NCBI GenBank assembly: GCA_029207755.1
Contig: JARCOQ010000001.1
Span: 96,805,140 to 96,869,139, forward strand
Source of the DNA: Chamaea fasciata
Taxonomy: Eukaryota > Chordata > Aves > Passeriformes > Sylviidae
Direction of reading: 5' to 3'
DNA length: 64,000 nt
Shown: positions 46,610-60,036 of the stretch, piece after piece
How the letters are laid out: every line of letters starts with the position of its first letter
Position numbering within the stretch: the first letter of the stretch is position 1
Position numbers and translations under genes: made by a program
The notes under the pieces: model-generated
Database searches by the model: none
Told to the model about the DNA's origin: nothing
The model's input: only the letters and a program-made list of their open reading frames with translations

Positions 46610-48928
46610 TCTTCTCATAAGCTCAAAGTTCTGTTTGTCCTTGCCATGGCATCCTAGTCATCAGACTAGCTATGCTAGTTAAATCTGTTTTACTCTCTGT
46701 CTTGTGTATTCCCACAGACATAAATCATCACTAAATAGCTTGGTTTATAGACCAGATACTCTTCAACCCAATGAAAAGCCTACAATATAAGATTTAAAAA
46801 GTCATCCAGAGAAGTATCATGTGCCTGACATGGGGCACAATGTCATGTATACGTTATATTTGTTCTTACAAAAAAATTAATTTACCCCACATTTCTTTTA
46901 AAAATTTGGATTTGCCTTTTTTTCTTTTTCTGACAATGTTCTTATAACATATATTTTAAAACAAGGCAACCAACTATTCTTAAGCTAGAAGTCTTCATGT
47001 CTAATAAAGTGTAAATAGATCCTAAATATTAAATCCTTGATCCTGCCTTTATCCTCAAATTTCTGTATCTCAGATAACCTGTATGTATCATAGGTGCCTT
47101 TTATGCACTGAAACAGGGTATTTTCTTGTGCCTTTGGTTAACAGTCAAGGACCTAGAAAACTCAGAGAATGAATTATCTTGTGCTACTTTGGTATAAGAG
47201 TAGGAGGAATTTTCCTTTCATGAATTCAATTCAGCAAGATCTATCATGTTTCACTTCAGAAAACTCAATGAATAAACACAGGCTTTAGCAACTTCTAGTG
47301 TTTCAAATGCAATGCTGTTTGCTCAGTTTGCTCCAGAAGGATGTTGTGGCTGTGGTGAATCCCTCTGGGCAATCATAAGAGCTACCAAAAAAATGCAGGA
47401 AAGTGAAAATGGAATAGGAAAATTGTGGGGGACATGCCCATGCATTGTAGAGAATGTTGTGTAATTTATACTGAAATAAGAAAAACATGGAAGGAACTGG
47501 AGTGACAAGTTTACAGATGTGAAGACTTGCAAAATCAAGCAATTCTTACTAATATGTGGTGAGAGATGAGCATGTTTTCAGGATCAATGTGTTAAAAATA
47601 AGCCTTAAAAGTTATTCTCATTGCAGCATTGCTAAGAGAGAGAAAAACAGGGTTACATGTGGGCTCTTTACTGTAAGCGAATTAGTGGCCAAGGAAGAGA
47701 GAAGAAAAAAAACAAACAACAAAATAGTAGAAATGAATGTATATGTTTGCCACCTACTTCCAGGAGAAGAAGCCATCAATATTGAAAATGTCCTTAGGGA
47801 TAATGGGGTTTGGTCAGCAATCAGGTGACTGGCAGAGTGCCACAGAGCAAATGACTGAGAAAGACCTCTCCCAGTGGTAGACTCTATTTTTCTGCATCAT
47901 CAGTAGAATATATGCCATATGTTACGTGATTTTAATGTGTACACACCATCAGTACTGAGAGCTCAGCATCAAGTGATTATGAGAATGCTCTACTCTTACA
48001 TATATTTTTGTAGTCCCATCTGCTCCCCCTAAGATCACCTTCTATTTCAAGAGCACTACCTCTACACCACGTAGCATTGTTGCCATCCTCTTGCATTTTC
48101 ATAGATGCAATAAAGGGTAAAAATGTTTTTCATGTGGAGCAGAAGTCAGGTTCCAGAGTTTTTCATTCTCACTTTTGTTCCTGCCAACACTTTTATTCAT
48201 TTTTCATTTTTCCCCTATTCCTTTCCTGCCATGCCTTTTTTTTTTTTTTCCTCCACACAGCCTGTGCATTAATCATTGTACCCAGAAAGTCTGAGAGAGT
48301 ACACGTGGATCACTCAAGGTGACCATGCCCAGTTTTACCTGAGCACTTTTTTTATAAATGTCTTTCACCCCGTAACAGGTTGAACAGTTATGGCTGAAAA
48401 TAATCACTAAGCAAGAGCTACACACACACAATCAATAAATCAATTAATCATTCAGCTTGCTGACAAAAATGCTAAGTATGATAATTTACTGTTTAAATAT
48501 CATTAAATTAGGTGGTGGTTTCAGCAACTCTTAGTCAGCAGGTCTTGTATCACACACAGGAACAAAATGTCACAATTCCTTCAATTTGCAACATTGTTGA
48601 AAATCTTAGCAACAGCTGCAGGTAACATGGGCAGAGGAACTTTACTGTTACCACAAGAATGTGATAACTTGGTAGAGACATGTGGAAAGCTGTAAGTTTT
48701 GTCATTCATGCTAGTCTTCACTTGTATTTAAAACTCTTCAACCTCCAGAACAAAATAGTGACACAATGAGGGGAACATGCAAAAAGAGAAGAGAAAAATG
48801 TTTAAATGGGCTACTGCAAATCTTTTGTGTAAAATTCATTCATATACTTGAGCATTACTTGTTTTTAGCAGAACACAGTATGTGGTGTGAGTGCTATTTT
48901 AAAGCTTGAGTACCAAGGTGGAACAGCA

Positions 48929-48931
<3 letters not shown>

Positions 48932-48968
<37 letters not shown>
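48932..48968. repeat. (AT)n microsatellite, about 18 units
   Basis: This is an uninterrupted AT dinucleotide run and a likely length-polymorphic locus. It produces an Ile-Tyr repeat in the minus-strand frame 48865-49092. Confidence 0.97.
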
Positions 48969-48970
<2 letters not shown>

Positions 48971-49470
48971 CTAAGACTTTGGGGCAACAAGTACTGAATG
49001 CTTCTAGAAATTAGGCTATTTACTTGACCACATCTTATAGTATCACTCAGCAATGATAAAATGATAAAATGCCAGTTTTGGCAGTTAACCACATCACTAG
49101 ATTCAGGTGGGAATCCAAGACCTGCTTCAAAGCCTTTGAATTTTGGATCAAGCCTCAGTTAATCCCAGGGAATCTTACCTGATTTAGCACCTTCTTCTGC
49201 CACACTCAGCATTTCAATTAAACCAGCTTAAACTTGCTTGGGCTGGGTAAGAATCACTAAGCTTTTCATCGACTCACTGATACAGATCTAGCATCCACTT
49301 ACACGTTGCCTCTCAGTTTGGCCATTGAGTCAAAAGTAGATGCTATCTGCTTTACTCTTCTGCTTTCTGGGATACAAAAGATACTCTAACAGAAAACAAC
49401 ATAAGGGAGCACATATGTTAACCTAACCAAACCAGACAAACCTGTCTTTCTGGAAAATGCAGAAATGCAG

Positions 49471-49536
49471 TCTCTCTCTCTCTCTTTTTTTTTTTTTTTT
49501 TTTAAATTTTTTTTTTTTAATTTTTTATTTTTTTAA
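49471..49536. repeat. (TC)n followed by poly-T tract
   Basis: Seven TC units lead into about 45 mostly T bases with A interruptions. The tract could be the poly-A end of a minus-strand retroposed sequence; no body is recognised. Confidence 0.93.
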
Positions 49537-51399
49537 GCCTAGCTCAATGTTTCCTCAGATTGAAAGTGGGGAAGACAGATGATAACTTTTGAATACCTTA
49601 GGAAATGTCTGGGGACCACTTTCATGGCTGACATACAGCAAGACTGAAATATTCACATAAATTCTACACATTTTGTATAATATGCTGAAATAGTTTTCAT
49701 TTCTTGCCAGCATGAACAAGGGAGGGGAGGTGAGGGGAGAGGAGAGGAGGGAATGCTGACTCAGGGCTGTTTCCTCAAGCAGTAGAACATGACTCTTTGA
49801 GGATTTACTTTGATATGTTCCTGTGGAAGACAAGATTGTTGATTGTTTCATTTGCATATGGATTACCTGAGAAGCAAAGCATTAATAAAAGACAACACAA
49901 AATCATAGCTAAGAAACTCTAAAGGAGTTAATATTTCTTTTTGGAATGTGTGGCTGCATGATGAATTATTTATTCAGCCAGATTGTCTGTGATTTTATTG
50001 CATAGTTATGCTCTTTGAAATGAGGAGATAAATAGTGACATAGGGAGTGTTAAGTCACCATAATTCTACATCTGACCTGGCTGCAAAACAAGTGTGTTAT
50101 CTTGATCTTAGCAATTGTCTCATTGAGAATTGCATAAAGTCATCTGGCCTCATCATTTTTTGAAATCAGTATTCCAGAAACTGAAAAAAATTGTGAAATT
50201 ATTACTTCGCAGGATCTTAACCACTTTTAAGAAAAATATCACTGTTTTAATTTATTTCAGCATTTAGGCTTACTTCTAAAATTAGAGAAATTTGTTTTGA
50301 AACAAATGGCTGTCATCTATGATGGAGAATACCTTCTTTTCATTGTTCTTTTAAATCAGATGAGGCTGGCATGAAGTTCAAAGATTAAGTTCATGTGGCA
50401 AGATACAATTACAAGACTGGAGTCCATTAGAATATCTCTTTCTTCTCATATTTACAGTACTGATTTTCATATAATATATTTATTGGGGAGGTCTACTTCA
50501 AAATCAGTGGCTGGACAGGACTTGCCATCTCTGAGGCAGTCGGAAAGAATACCATCTCTTTATATTTAAACTCAGTTTCTGGTTCTGACTAGTAGGCAAG
50601 AGGTTGCCAAAGCAGGTAAATGTAATACTACACATTAAGAATGTATAGCTCATTGATTCAAATCAATCGTATTTTTCCACTACTTCCACAGCATGAATGG
50701 CTTTGATAGTGGATATTGTCAAATTATAAGGGTCAAAATTATTATTATTATTATAAAGAAATGAGATTATCAGTGTGAAATGAAATATTCTTGGTGTAAA
50801 TTTAGAAAAGGAGATTCACAGCTGTCATTCAAAAGGCATGCTTGTAACTAAATGGTTATTGAATTACAGCAAAATTGCAATACTCTTTATACTGAATGAT
50901 AATGAATCCCAAAGCAGTCTTGTTGAAATGAGTGGGATGAGTTGGAGTAAGAGAAATGTCATTAAGCTCTCAAGTGTCATTAAGACTCCATGCAGTCAAG
51001 GAGAACGGAACACAGAACTCCCATCAGATGTCTTAAGGTTGATTTTTTTTTTTTGTTTCTCACAAGCTTATGCCAGCTTTCCACCATTTGCCTTTGTACC
51101 ATCTTCATTTACTATTCTGAGCTCCATGCCTATTCTTCAGTATTATTTCTTCTATAGGAACAACTAGGAAAAACAGTATATGCACCACTGCTGTTTGGGT
51201 CTAGTGCTGCTGAGGATATTTGAAACATGAATAAGTCTGTGTGCATGTCTGAGCACATGTGATGGAGACAAAAGGATGCCATAAAGATCTAGAAAATTTC
51301 CACATTATTATCAGTGAGATCTATAAAATTCCTAAGAATTTCAACTTTACAAATGATCATAGAATTTAATGATAAATTAAAGGTCAAAAAGGCCCCTGG

Positions 51400-51690
51400 T
51401 GAGGGGTCATCCTCTTCTCCCAGGCACCTAGTGACAGGACAAGAGGAAATGGCCTCAAAATGCACCTTCAGTTTAGACATCGCAAAGAATTTCTTTAGTG
51501 AAAGGGTTGCCAAGCATTGAAACAGGCTGACCAGAGTAGTGGTAAAGTCACCTCCCTGGAAGTGCTCAAGAGATGACTGGACATGGAACTTCGTGCTATG
51601 GTTTAAGTGACATTGACATTTAGTTTTTGACCAAAGGTTGGAATCGATGATCTTGAAGGTCTTTTCCAATATTAATCATCCTGTGATTCA
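51400..51690 (+). mobile_element. CR1 LINE 3' fragment
   Basis: The order ctcccaggcacctagtgaca, then ggacaagaggaaatggcctc, then tttagtgaaagggttgccaa, then ggttggaatcgatgatcttg, then catcctgtgattca is a plus-strand CR1 3' end of about 290 bases. The incidental frame at 51289-51669 on the opposite strand is not a gene. Confidence 0.9.
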
Positions 51691-52730
51691 TTAATATAAG
51701 TATAACAAAGGTATCTCTTTAGCCATTACAGAAATTGTTCAGGTAGAAAAATGATAGTGAATTTTCATGGTCCTACACAATTCAGGAGCATATGCAGGGC
51801 CCTGAACATCAGAGAAACACAGAAATTTACTGATAATTCTGATCATCCAGATGGCACAGATAATCTTGGCCTTCCAGGTATGGGTAATGTCCTTGAAAAA
51901 AAAGGACAACGTTATATATCACAAAAGGATATCAAGATAAAAACTTGTAACACAGAGGCAACTTTTATGAATCAGCATATACAATGCTGAGTTACAGGGA
52001 TACAAAGGAAAAGATTTTTAAATTATGGTGCAAAATGAGTGACATGCAGTGTCTATCTTAGTTGTATCAAGATTCATTTCTTAATATAGTTGTTACTGCC
52101 AAGTTTGTTATTATACATAGGTATCATCCTTATTCTTTTTACTACCAAAAGAATACTGACAACTTGTTGGTGTAATGCTTATATATTCATCTGAGGGAAG
52201 TGTAAAGAAGAGTCTAAAGATCCTTTCTGCTCTTAGCATAATGTTGCAAAGCACATCTGCCTTGGCTCATGATAAGGGAAAGGCATGTCACCATGATCAC
52301 AGTTATGTCCAATCCTACATGACTTGTTTTAGTTGATAAATCAAAAGAAGCTGCTGTCCAAGAGAATAGTCTTGTACAGATTGCAGTAAAAGAAAATGAA
52401 ATGTGAAGTGATGTGGGGCTAAACTAACCCCTGTGCATTGTCATATCTCTAAAATTCAAACAACTCACAACATGAGATGGGTTAGAAAACTGACATATTA
52501 AAAACTCTTCAGATAATAGTTTTTAACATTTGCCTTAGTATCTGGGGTATTTAGGATTTTACTTCTTTCTATTCTTCTTCATTATCCATACAGAATATAT
52601 AACTTACAAAAACAGTGGCCATGAGTGTCACATAACAGACAGATCTGGCATACAGAAATTCTAAAAAGTCATGAACATGATATGATCACAAATTTTGAAT
52701 GTAACGGCTGATTGATTTCTCTGTTACTGA
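51691..52730. other. Unassigned DNA
   Basis: I see nothing that I can support as a gene or transposon. The 79-codon plus frame at 51751-51990 is unrecognised. Confidence 0.45.
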
Positions 52731-52735
52731 ATGAA

Positions 52736-53036
52736 TATAATGGTTCTAGATGGGATAGACTTAATTTTCTTCATAAGAGCCTATGTGAGGCTGTTTTGGC
52801 TTTGTGTCTAGACCAACATAACACATCAGTGTTTTGTCTATTGCTGAGCAGCCCTTGCACAGTGTCAAGGGGTTTTTTTCATGCTCTGCATGCACAAGTA
52901 GGGCAAGAGATAGTCAAGAAGCTGGGAGGAGATACAGCAAACACAGCTGACACAAAATGGCCAAAGGCATATTCCATATCATACAAAATGGTGAGGGCAT
53001 GGATGCTTAGCTGCTGGCTGAAGTCAACCCACCACA
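52736..53036 (+). mobile_element. ERVL LTR, family C, internally deleted (about 300 bp)
   Basis: The segment aligns with both ends of the 33181-33735 LTR but lacks its middle. The 5' part keeps tgggatagacttaattttct, the tgctgagcag block, gctgggaggagatacagc and aaaggcatattccatatc. It then jumps at about 52990 to ggatgcttagctgctggctg and the end acccaccaca. About 250 bp is missing, covering the TATA box, R region and polyadenylation signal. The flanks ATGAA (52731-52735) and ATGAG (53037-53041) agree in four of five bases. The start bases are eroded (tataa in place of the usual TGTGC). Confidence 0.75.
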
Positions 53037-54579
53037 ATGAGCTAATACAATTTCATACTGAACTTTATTTTGGAAAGCAATGTGTAGCTTATAAAAGACC
53101 TTCTGATAAAAGATAACACTGGACTGAAGCAGCAGCTGAATCAAATCACTTTGGGTTATATATGACATATAAACCTGAGTTTTCAGCAGGCAGAACTTCT
53201 GAGAATCTGGCTACAAAGTGATTTATTTACTAGGAAGAACCCCTTATGGATTTTAGCAGAAGTACATGAACACTACTGCTACTCAGAGACAGACTTACAA
53301 GTAAGGAGAAAAAGATTGTTAGCAATGGGTTACAGACCTACTAAAATAAATGAAAACCTCAGACAGGATGTTAAAAGGACAAATAGAATTGGACCACAAA
53401 GAAACAATGATAAAATAAGAGGACTCTATCTTATAGATTAGGGAAAAAAATTCAGTTAGTATAACTAAGCTTTACCTTGGAAGGAAAACAAACACAAATA
53501 CTAATGATGTCTTCATCTGCTTTACAAGAGAGACACAAGGCAAAAAAAGCAGGCTGAGAAGAGAAGCATGATTAAAGGTGAAAAAGGGGGTCTCCTACTT
53601 ACTAAATTGATACTTCAGTTCTCAGCAGAAATTAAGATCATGATGGTAATAACAGGGTATCTAATCAAGTAGGAATGGTATTTCCATTACCATATTCAAA
53701 GTAACAGCAGAGTTTGGGCTGTTAACTGTAGTGAAAGAAAAGAAGAATGAGACAGAGGGGAAAAGGGACCAGCTAAAACACTAGAAGAATTAAACATGAA
53801 AATGTAAGTTCAGTAGCAGACATTTTTAATGGCTTTACCAGTTTGGAAATACATGGTGGAAAGGAGAACTTGGCCTTGGACTAGAGATAGCACATCTAAT
53901 TACAGGAAGTTTTTTGGGGTGGAATTGGTGATCTAGGTGGCTGCATTCAGTTTGGTCACTCCTACAGGAGCACTTAGCACAGATTTTCAGTCAAGAACAA
54001 TAAGCTGTGAATGCCAATGGAAAGAGAGCTAAACTGTAATGGGGTTTTCTTAATTAGAGGTGCATACTAGGCTAGACTGATGCAATTTACATTCAACAAG
54101 ATAACTTTCTTGTAAGATAAGTGTCATGTTTCCAAGAGTACCAATTATGGTAAATCATTCAGTACTTTACCACACAGGAATTTACTGTTTAAGGAACTAA
54201 GGAAGAGTGTTAATATATGAAGTGGAAGTTTGGTAAATCAAAAACTAAGCAGAAAGCTAAAATGTGCACACACTGAAAAGGAAGTCCCCAAGATGCAATT
54301 TTATCAGTGACATTTCTTACCCATCAGTCTTAGGGACTGATTCTGCACAGTGTTGTCATTAGTGAGAGAACAAGGTGTGAGATTCTAGCTGACTGTTAAA
54401 TTGAGATACTACTTAAGGTACTACTTAAGACTAACTAGACAGAAAGCCTGACCTCTGATACCTGTAAGATAGAGCTGCAGCAATGGATTTGTATAGTACA
54501 AGTAACTGTTGATGAAAGCATTTCCTAAAAAGTAGATTTTTGTCAGCTAGAGGTAAAGAGAAGCAATAGGCAACAGAAT

Positions 54580-55000
54580 AAAATAGCCAACCTAAGGATG
54601 ACAGGAAGCTTGCCATTGTGACACAGCAGTAGAAAGAGGAAAAAACAAGTCCAATCTCCACCATTTTCACTGAATGCAAGGAAGTGATCCTGCCTTCTGC
54701 ATTACACAAGGCACCAGTATGAGCCAGGGTACAATATTTTACATAGTTCTAGTCATTTGTATTCACAGAAGTGTATCTTAAACTGAAATGGGAAAAAAAA
54801 AAAGGCTGTTGGAATAATATGGTTAATGAAGAATTCATGTTATGGGAAGAACAGAAACCTGGCAAAGGGCTATTTAAAAATGAATACTACAGATATAAAT
54901 ATGACAGTAAAAGCTGGAATAGTTGTAATTTTCTAATCAAAAAGTTTTTTCAAACAACAGGGATAAAAATGAACTCTACTGGATCCAGTAGGGACTATAA
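54580..55000 (+). mobile_element. Possible ancient CR1-superfamily relic
   Basis: Scattered blocks (aatagccaacctaaggatga, caagtccaatctccaccatt, then gtatcttaaactgaaatggg and ggctgttggaataatatggt) vaguely follow the order of old CR1-type ORF2 and 3' sequence, in which relatives give text on picture of clones by the same order of Cys/Tyr-rich codons. Similarity is weak, with no intact motif. This is an impression that needs a profile search. Confidence 0.22.
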
Positions 55001-57984
55001 AAACATGAAGAGCTCTGTGTGACAGTAAACAGTGAATTTAGACATAGAAATGAGTCAGCCAAGTCAGTATCTTCCTAGGAAATTCCTGACACAATGGTGC
55101 CATTAATTTATTAAAAGCTGTATTGCTCAGTGCACTTGGGCACCATGCCAAGATATTTGGTAAACTATGTATGGACCCTTACTGGCTCACTTCCAGACAG
55201 TGTCCATAGTTGTTTGTGTACTTTTCTATTTCCAGAAGTGGGGCTAGGACAGGTGGAGAGAGCTTAGGTGCATCTGTAGGTGAGAGGGATATGCAAGAAA
55301 TATAAAAGGGATCGACTAGGGTTGCAATGTCAATGCACATTTGTGTTCAACAACTATATAGACACAGTATGAAAATGCTTTTATCTGCAGTGCTTAAATT
55401 CACCACTAGATCTGAAAACACGGTAAGCATAACAACATCATATAATTTTTTATTTATCTTCGCTTTCATGAGCACCTTTGCATCCTGGTTATAAAAATTA
55501 TTCATTGGGCCTCCAGGAACATTTGGAACATGAAAGACGTGCAGATTTCTTCTACTCTGTATCAGCTGTGTTCTCTCTGCCCACTTTTTGACCAGACAGT
55601 GCAAGAGGTCATAGGTTTTCCAGTTCCATCTTTCAGTGGAGGAAGAAATAGGCGTATTTTATCCTATTCTTCATCCTGCCTTTGGGTTTGATAAATGTTG
55701 CAGGAATTCCTTCTATGGCTACTTCAGTGAAAAGTCACTGAAGACTTTTCTTATCTCATAGTACCTTGCTAAGTATTACAACTTAACTCTCTTTTGATTT
55801 TCCTTTTTGCTATCCATTTTCCATGTTCTGTACAAATGTTTATCCAAATTGCTTATTTTAAATGTTCAAAATTTGTAAGTCAAGCTCATCAGAAGTATAC
55901 TGGGATTAAAGCAAGTGAAAAAGCAAAAGAAGAGCCTGGAGGTATTTGCCTTTAGTTTCAGAGCCTCTGGAATTCTTCCAGGACACAACACTAAGACAAG
56001 AAAGCTATAGGTCTATTGTTGCCTTTCTTCTCCTTTTAATAAATATAGAGTGTTGTTTAATCCCTTGTCTAGAGAATGGACAGTTTCAAATAGAGCATTA
56101 GTACTGGGGTATTTTCAGATCAAACTGCAAAAGGTGGTGCTGCCAAATTAAATATTCTGATACTTTCAAACAGAAGAGCAAAGACAGAAAGCAGAAGCAT
56201 CTAAGTCACCCTTGTGACTTTAGAGGGTAACACACAAAAGAGTAGAAGCAACTTGCATAAGATGACAGGCTCCAGGAACGCGGAGCAAAACCACCTCCAT
56301 ACCCTTTTCTTGTCTACCTTGGCACCCAGCTCAAGGCTACACAAGGGGAGAAGGAGGTGTGGTGACCCCCATTTTAAGCTTGCACACCATAGAGTTTTCC
56401 TCATCTGTGATTTCAATCACTGCTTTTGTGGGTTGGCGTTGATATGCACAAGTTGTGCAAATTTCCCTTTAATGACAACTTTTTGTAAAGGCCAGGGAAA
56501 GACAGAAAATTGATATTTATCTTCCTCTGTGTACGCTAAGCTTTAATTTTTTTTTGCTGCTGGAAATTCCTCCCCATTTCAAAGTATTTATGGTATTATA
56601 AGTATATTGGGGGTATTATTACAGCATAAATGACATCTCACAATAACTTTTACCCCAGTCTCAGAAGAAGCCCATCAGACAAATGTAACATTATTCAAAC
56701 CAAGTCTCTAAAAGTCTTGACATATGCCATTACTTGTATCTTTCCACAGAGAACTGAAGCAGCTTTTCTATTAAAACTGTAAAATCAATAAACTGGATAT
56801 TCAATTTTTCATGAAGAATGGGACCAATCTCGTATCAGCTGAATATGGAGTTACAAATATGAAGTTACATTTCTTCTGTTAAATTTCACATATAAATCAT
56901 AGGAAAAAAGGCCAATCTTCTGTTTCCCTGTTCAGTGTTCCAAAGAAAACGGTTAGGAAGAGAGTTACCAGTCACTCATGTAAATTTCTATTCCAGCTCA
57001 TTCCAATCATGTCAGCTGCTAGACCTATATCTAAAAATTGCAAATACTTGCTAATTGAAAATGCAGTTTGACTAAAATGTTCTTATTTGTGTAGATGAAG
57101 ATTAGGTGCTATGGGGAAGTGTATAAATCTGAAGAGAAACATATAAATTTATTCAAATTCCATTAAAGTTCCCGTTTCCAGTTTTTCCTATTAGTTAGAT
57201 CATTGTAGCTCTCAACTTAGACTCTGAATTGATCACTCAAAGTTTTCAAGAAGAGTGAGCATGTGTATTTTCTGTCTTTGTTTCCCTATTTTTGAGGGAG
57301 CAAAGGCAATGCTCCCTATCATTGGATCTGATAATATGGCACACATAAAATCAGGTACCTGTAGTTTGAAAAGGGAACAGGAAACCCAAATGAAAATGTG
57401 GAGTGGTGCTGCACTTCAGAAGAATGCAAGTTGCTACATTGCTATTTAAGAATTTGTAATCCACCTAGGGTGAGTGATCATCTTTCTCCTGAGGAAACTT
57501 GCTTCATCAAGTGATTAAGTGCAGGACTTAATTGCATGTCTGGCATGTGATTATGACCCAAAATTAGATTTTTTTACAAACCTTTAGATTTGGACAATTC
57601 ACAAGAAAAATTCACCGATTTCATATTTGCACATTTACCTGCCTGAATATGTTCAAAATTCTGAACATCAGATTCAGTTACCCACATTACTTAAAAGCCT
57701 TACTTTCATATTTGTCAAGGAGTAGGAGGTAGGCACTTATAAAAATGTGGCTTCTTTCTCAGGAGCTTAAATTTAATTATCCAAGCTCACAAATATTGCC
57801 ATCTGATCTGTAGACATGCACACATATTCACACATGCTTATCAGGGAGAATGGTTTTGTTTAGGGTGTACTTATTGTGTAGTGTTATATTACGTGAAAGT
57901 TGCCTTACTGGCTGGCCTAAACAAAGTTTGTGGAAATTATACAAATCTTTTTCTGCTTTGAACAATCATGGCACACTGAAGGCA

Positions 57985-58056
57985 GTACTGCAGGGAAGTG
58001 CAGTACAATAAAACTGAAGAGATTACAGTGTACAAGCTTAATATACTTCAGTTTTA
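57985..58056. repeat. Two adjacent perfect inverted repeats
   Basis: The first hairpin has arms gtactgca and tgcagtac with a 6-base loop (57985-58006). Two bases later a second has 11-base arms taaaactgaag and cttcagtttta with a 26-base loop (58009-58019 and 58046-58056). No transposon is recognised around them. Confidence 0.85.
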
Positions 58057-59274
58057 CTGGTATAATTAAAATCCCTTGAGATCATTCCATTTCCTTAAGC
58101 ATTTCAATTTCTCTCTTCATGAGTGCAATATTATGGAGAGATGTCACCCATTTTGGCTCTTACGAGAATGATTTGCCACCTCCACTGTAAAGCTGAGCAT
58201 GGTGAGCAGTTATTGTTGCAGAATAGACAAGGGATTGTAAGTAGCTGCAGATGGTCAGCTCACTTATCCATCTTTGAAAAGTATCACTTAAGACTGTCGG
58301 CACAGCACAGCACAGGATGCTATGGTGGTAGTGGCAGATGAGATTACTTCCAATAATTTCTCTCCATCTGCTTTTAAGTGCTGTTTTCAAGCAGTTCACT
58401 GATTCCTCAGTTCCTGGGGGAGGAACATGTTCCTTAATGCACTTTTGCCAAAATGAGCCCAGTTAGGTCAAATAACTATGTTTGTTTGGTTTCATTTAAT
58501 ATTTTGAAAATCATAAATCTCAGATGCGACTCAAAGATTAATTAAATGTCTTGCCTTCAAAATGAATACAGGTGTTTTTATTTACTATTTTCTGGAGTGA
58601 TTAAATAGTGTTCTGGCCCAGAAAAGTACAATGCATTGTTTCATTAGCTGTGACAGATGAGAAGTGTTGCTTGCAGTTGACAGTCTTTAGTTTTGAAGAA
58701 AGTGTAATGCAAGGGCTAAAGCTATGCTGGAATCAATTTACTCAGATTTAATGAAAGAAATAGGTAGGGTATGTGGTAAAGCATACACCTTTAATGTATA
58801 GGCAGAAGAGTTTTGTACAAGATAAGAAAGGAATTGTGTGAATACTTTAGTTCAGATGGCACTAGGGTTAAGGAGGTGTGAAGGGAAAAAATTTTGACTA
58901 TTTGTCATAGAATAAAGGTTCAGAAGAAGGAAAAAAAATGCTGCTGACCATTACTAGAAATGAAAAATATAATAGGATTTTGTTTTCATAGACTATAAAG
59001 GCAAAGAACGCTTATCGAAAACTGTGGAGCTCTGTTTTCAGAAGAAATCTGTCTCTAGTGTTGACTAAAAAGTTCACAGGACCCACACAGAATCACAGAA
59101 TGGTTGAAGTTGTAATGGACTTCTGGAGGTCATCTGGTCCAAGCCTCCTGCTCAAGCAGGACCACCTAGATCTGGTTGCCCAGGATTAAGTCCATGTGGC
59201 TTTTAAATATCTCCAAGAACAGAGACTCCACATTATCCCTGAGCACAACCTGTGGCAGCTCATGGTCACACTTC

Positions 59275-59713
59275 TGTTAGATTATGCCTTTTTCTCACCC
59301 AGAGATGGGGCAACTGAGAGGCGTTTTAAAAACTTTCATTCCATTTTCAGTGTCATGTGAAGGTTGAGACAATATAGATGTTACAATTCATGCCATCACA
59401 ATCAGAAGCCAAACTATTTCCTAATTACAATACATTATAAGCACTTCTTGGCCTATCAGCTTTTGCCACACAATGCTGCTGATGCCTTAAAGCCAATAAT
59501 CTAAAATCACCCCTTGTGGGTCCTACTATAATGCACCTTTCATAGTTCTATTTCTCCAAAGTATCTAGTCTTATTTGCAAGGCCATCATTTGAAACTTGT
59601 TTCTACTTCCGTTTCTCTCTCAATAATGTCTGTCCTATTCCATGGCACTTCTAAGTCAGCATTTTCTATCTCAAAGTTTGCATACAGATACATACTATGT
59701 GAATCTTCTGTCA
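59275..59713 (-). mobile_element. Solitary ERVK-like LTR nested in CR1 (439 bp)
   Basis: CR1 text is interrupted between ggtcacacttc (ending 59274) and ggcacaatcaaaaagtgctt (from 59714). In element sense the insert starts TGACAGAAGATTCACATAG and ends CATAATCTAACA, with a TATA-like gcttataatgtattg in the second half. The TG...CA ends and clean interruption support an LTR. The flanking hexamers (cacttc, ggcaca) do not match well, so the target duplication has eroded or the edges are a few bases off. The ERVK call is an inference from layout. Confidence 0.62.
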
Positions 59714-60031
59714 GGCACAATCAAAAAGTGCTTCCTTATTTTAAGAGGGAACTTCTTGTTTTCAACTTTGTGCTCATTGCCTATGGTCCTGTAAGTGGGC
59801 ACAACTGAGCCTGGTTCCTGTAAGCCTGGCTCCAACACCTTTGTCCTCTCCCTTCAGATATTTATATATATATTCATAAGTTTCTCCCTGAGCCTTCTTT
59901 TCTCCAGGCTGAACAGTCCCATCTCTTTCATCCTTTCCTCATAGGAGAGATGCTTCTGCCCCTTAATCACATCCATGGCCCTTTACTGGAGTTTTTGCAG
60001 TATGGAGCCCAGAATTGAACACAGTAATCCA

Positions 60032-60036
60032 GATGT
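60032..60036. repeat. Target-site duplication GATGT (left)
   Basis: GATGT precedes TGTTGGGG and recurs at 60730-60734. With the shared A the match can be read as the 6-bp AGATGT, which would fit an ERVK. Confidence 0.82.

Larger units (their letters stand above)
46610..51399. other. Unassigned AT-rich DNA with microsatellites
   Basis: Besides the TA repeat at 48932-48968, the CT/T tract at 49471-49536, a GGGGA-rich stretch near 49721-49752 and a short ATT repeat near 50740, I see no supported feature. Frames at 47303-47542 (minus), 47556-47828 (plus, 90 codons), 49555-49857 (minus, 100 codons) and 50838-51167 (plus, 109 codons) are unrecognised. Confidence 0.45.
53042..59086. other. Largely unassigned AT-rich DNA
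   Basis: The interval holds a possible ancient CR1-type relic near 54580-55000 and a pair of adjacent hairpins at 57985-58056. I see no other repeat or gene. Frames at 54431-54709 (minus, 92 codons), 54771-55022 (plus, 83 codons), 55347-55604 (minus, 85 codons) and 56214-56513 (plus, 99 codons) are unrecognised. Confidence 0.45.
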
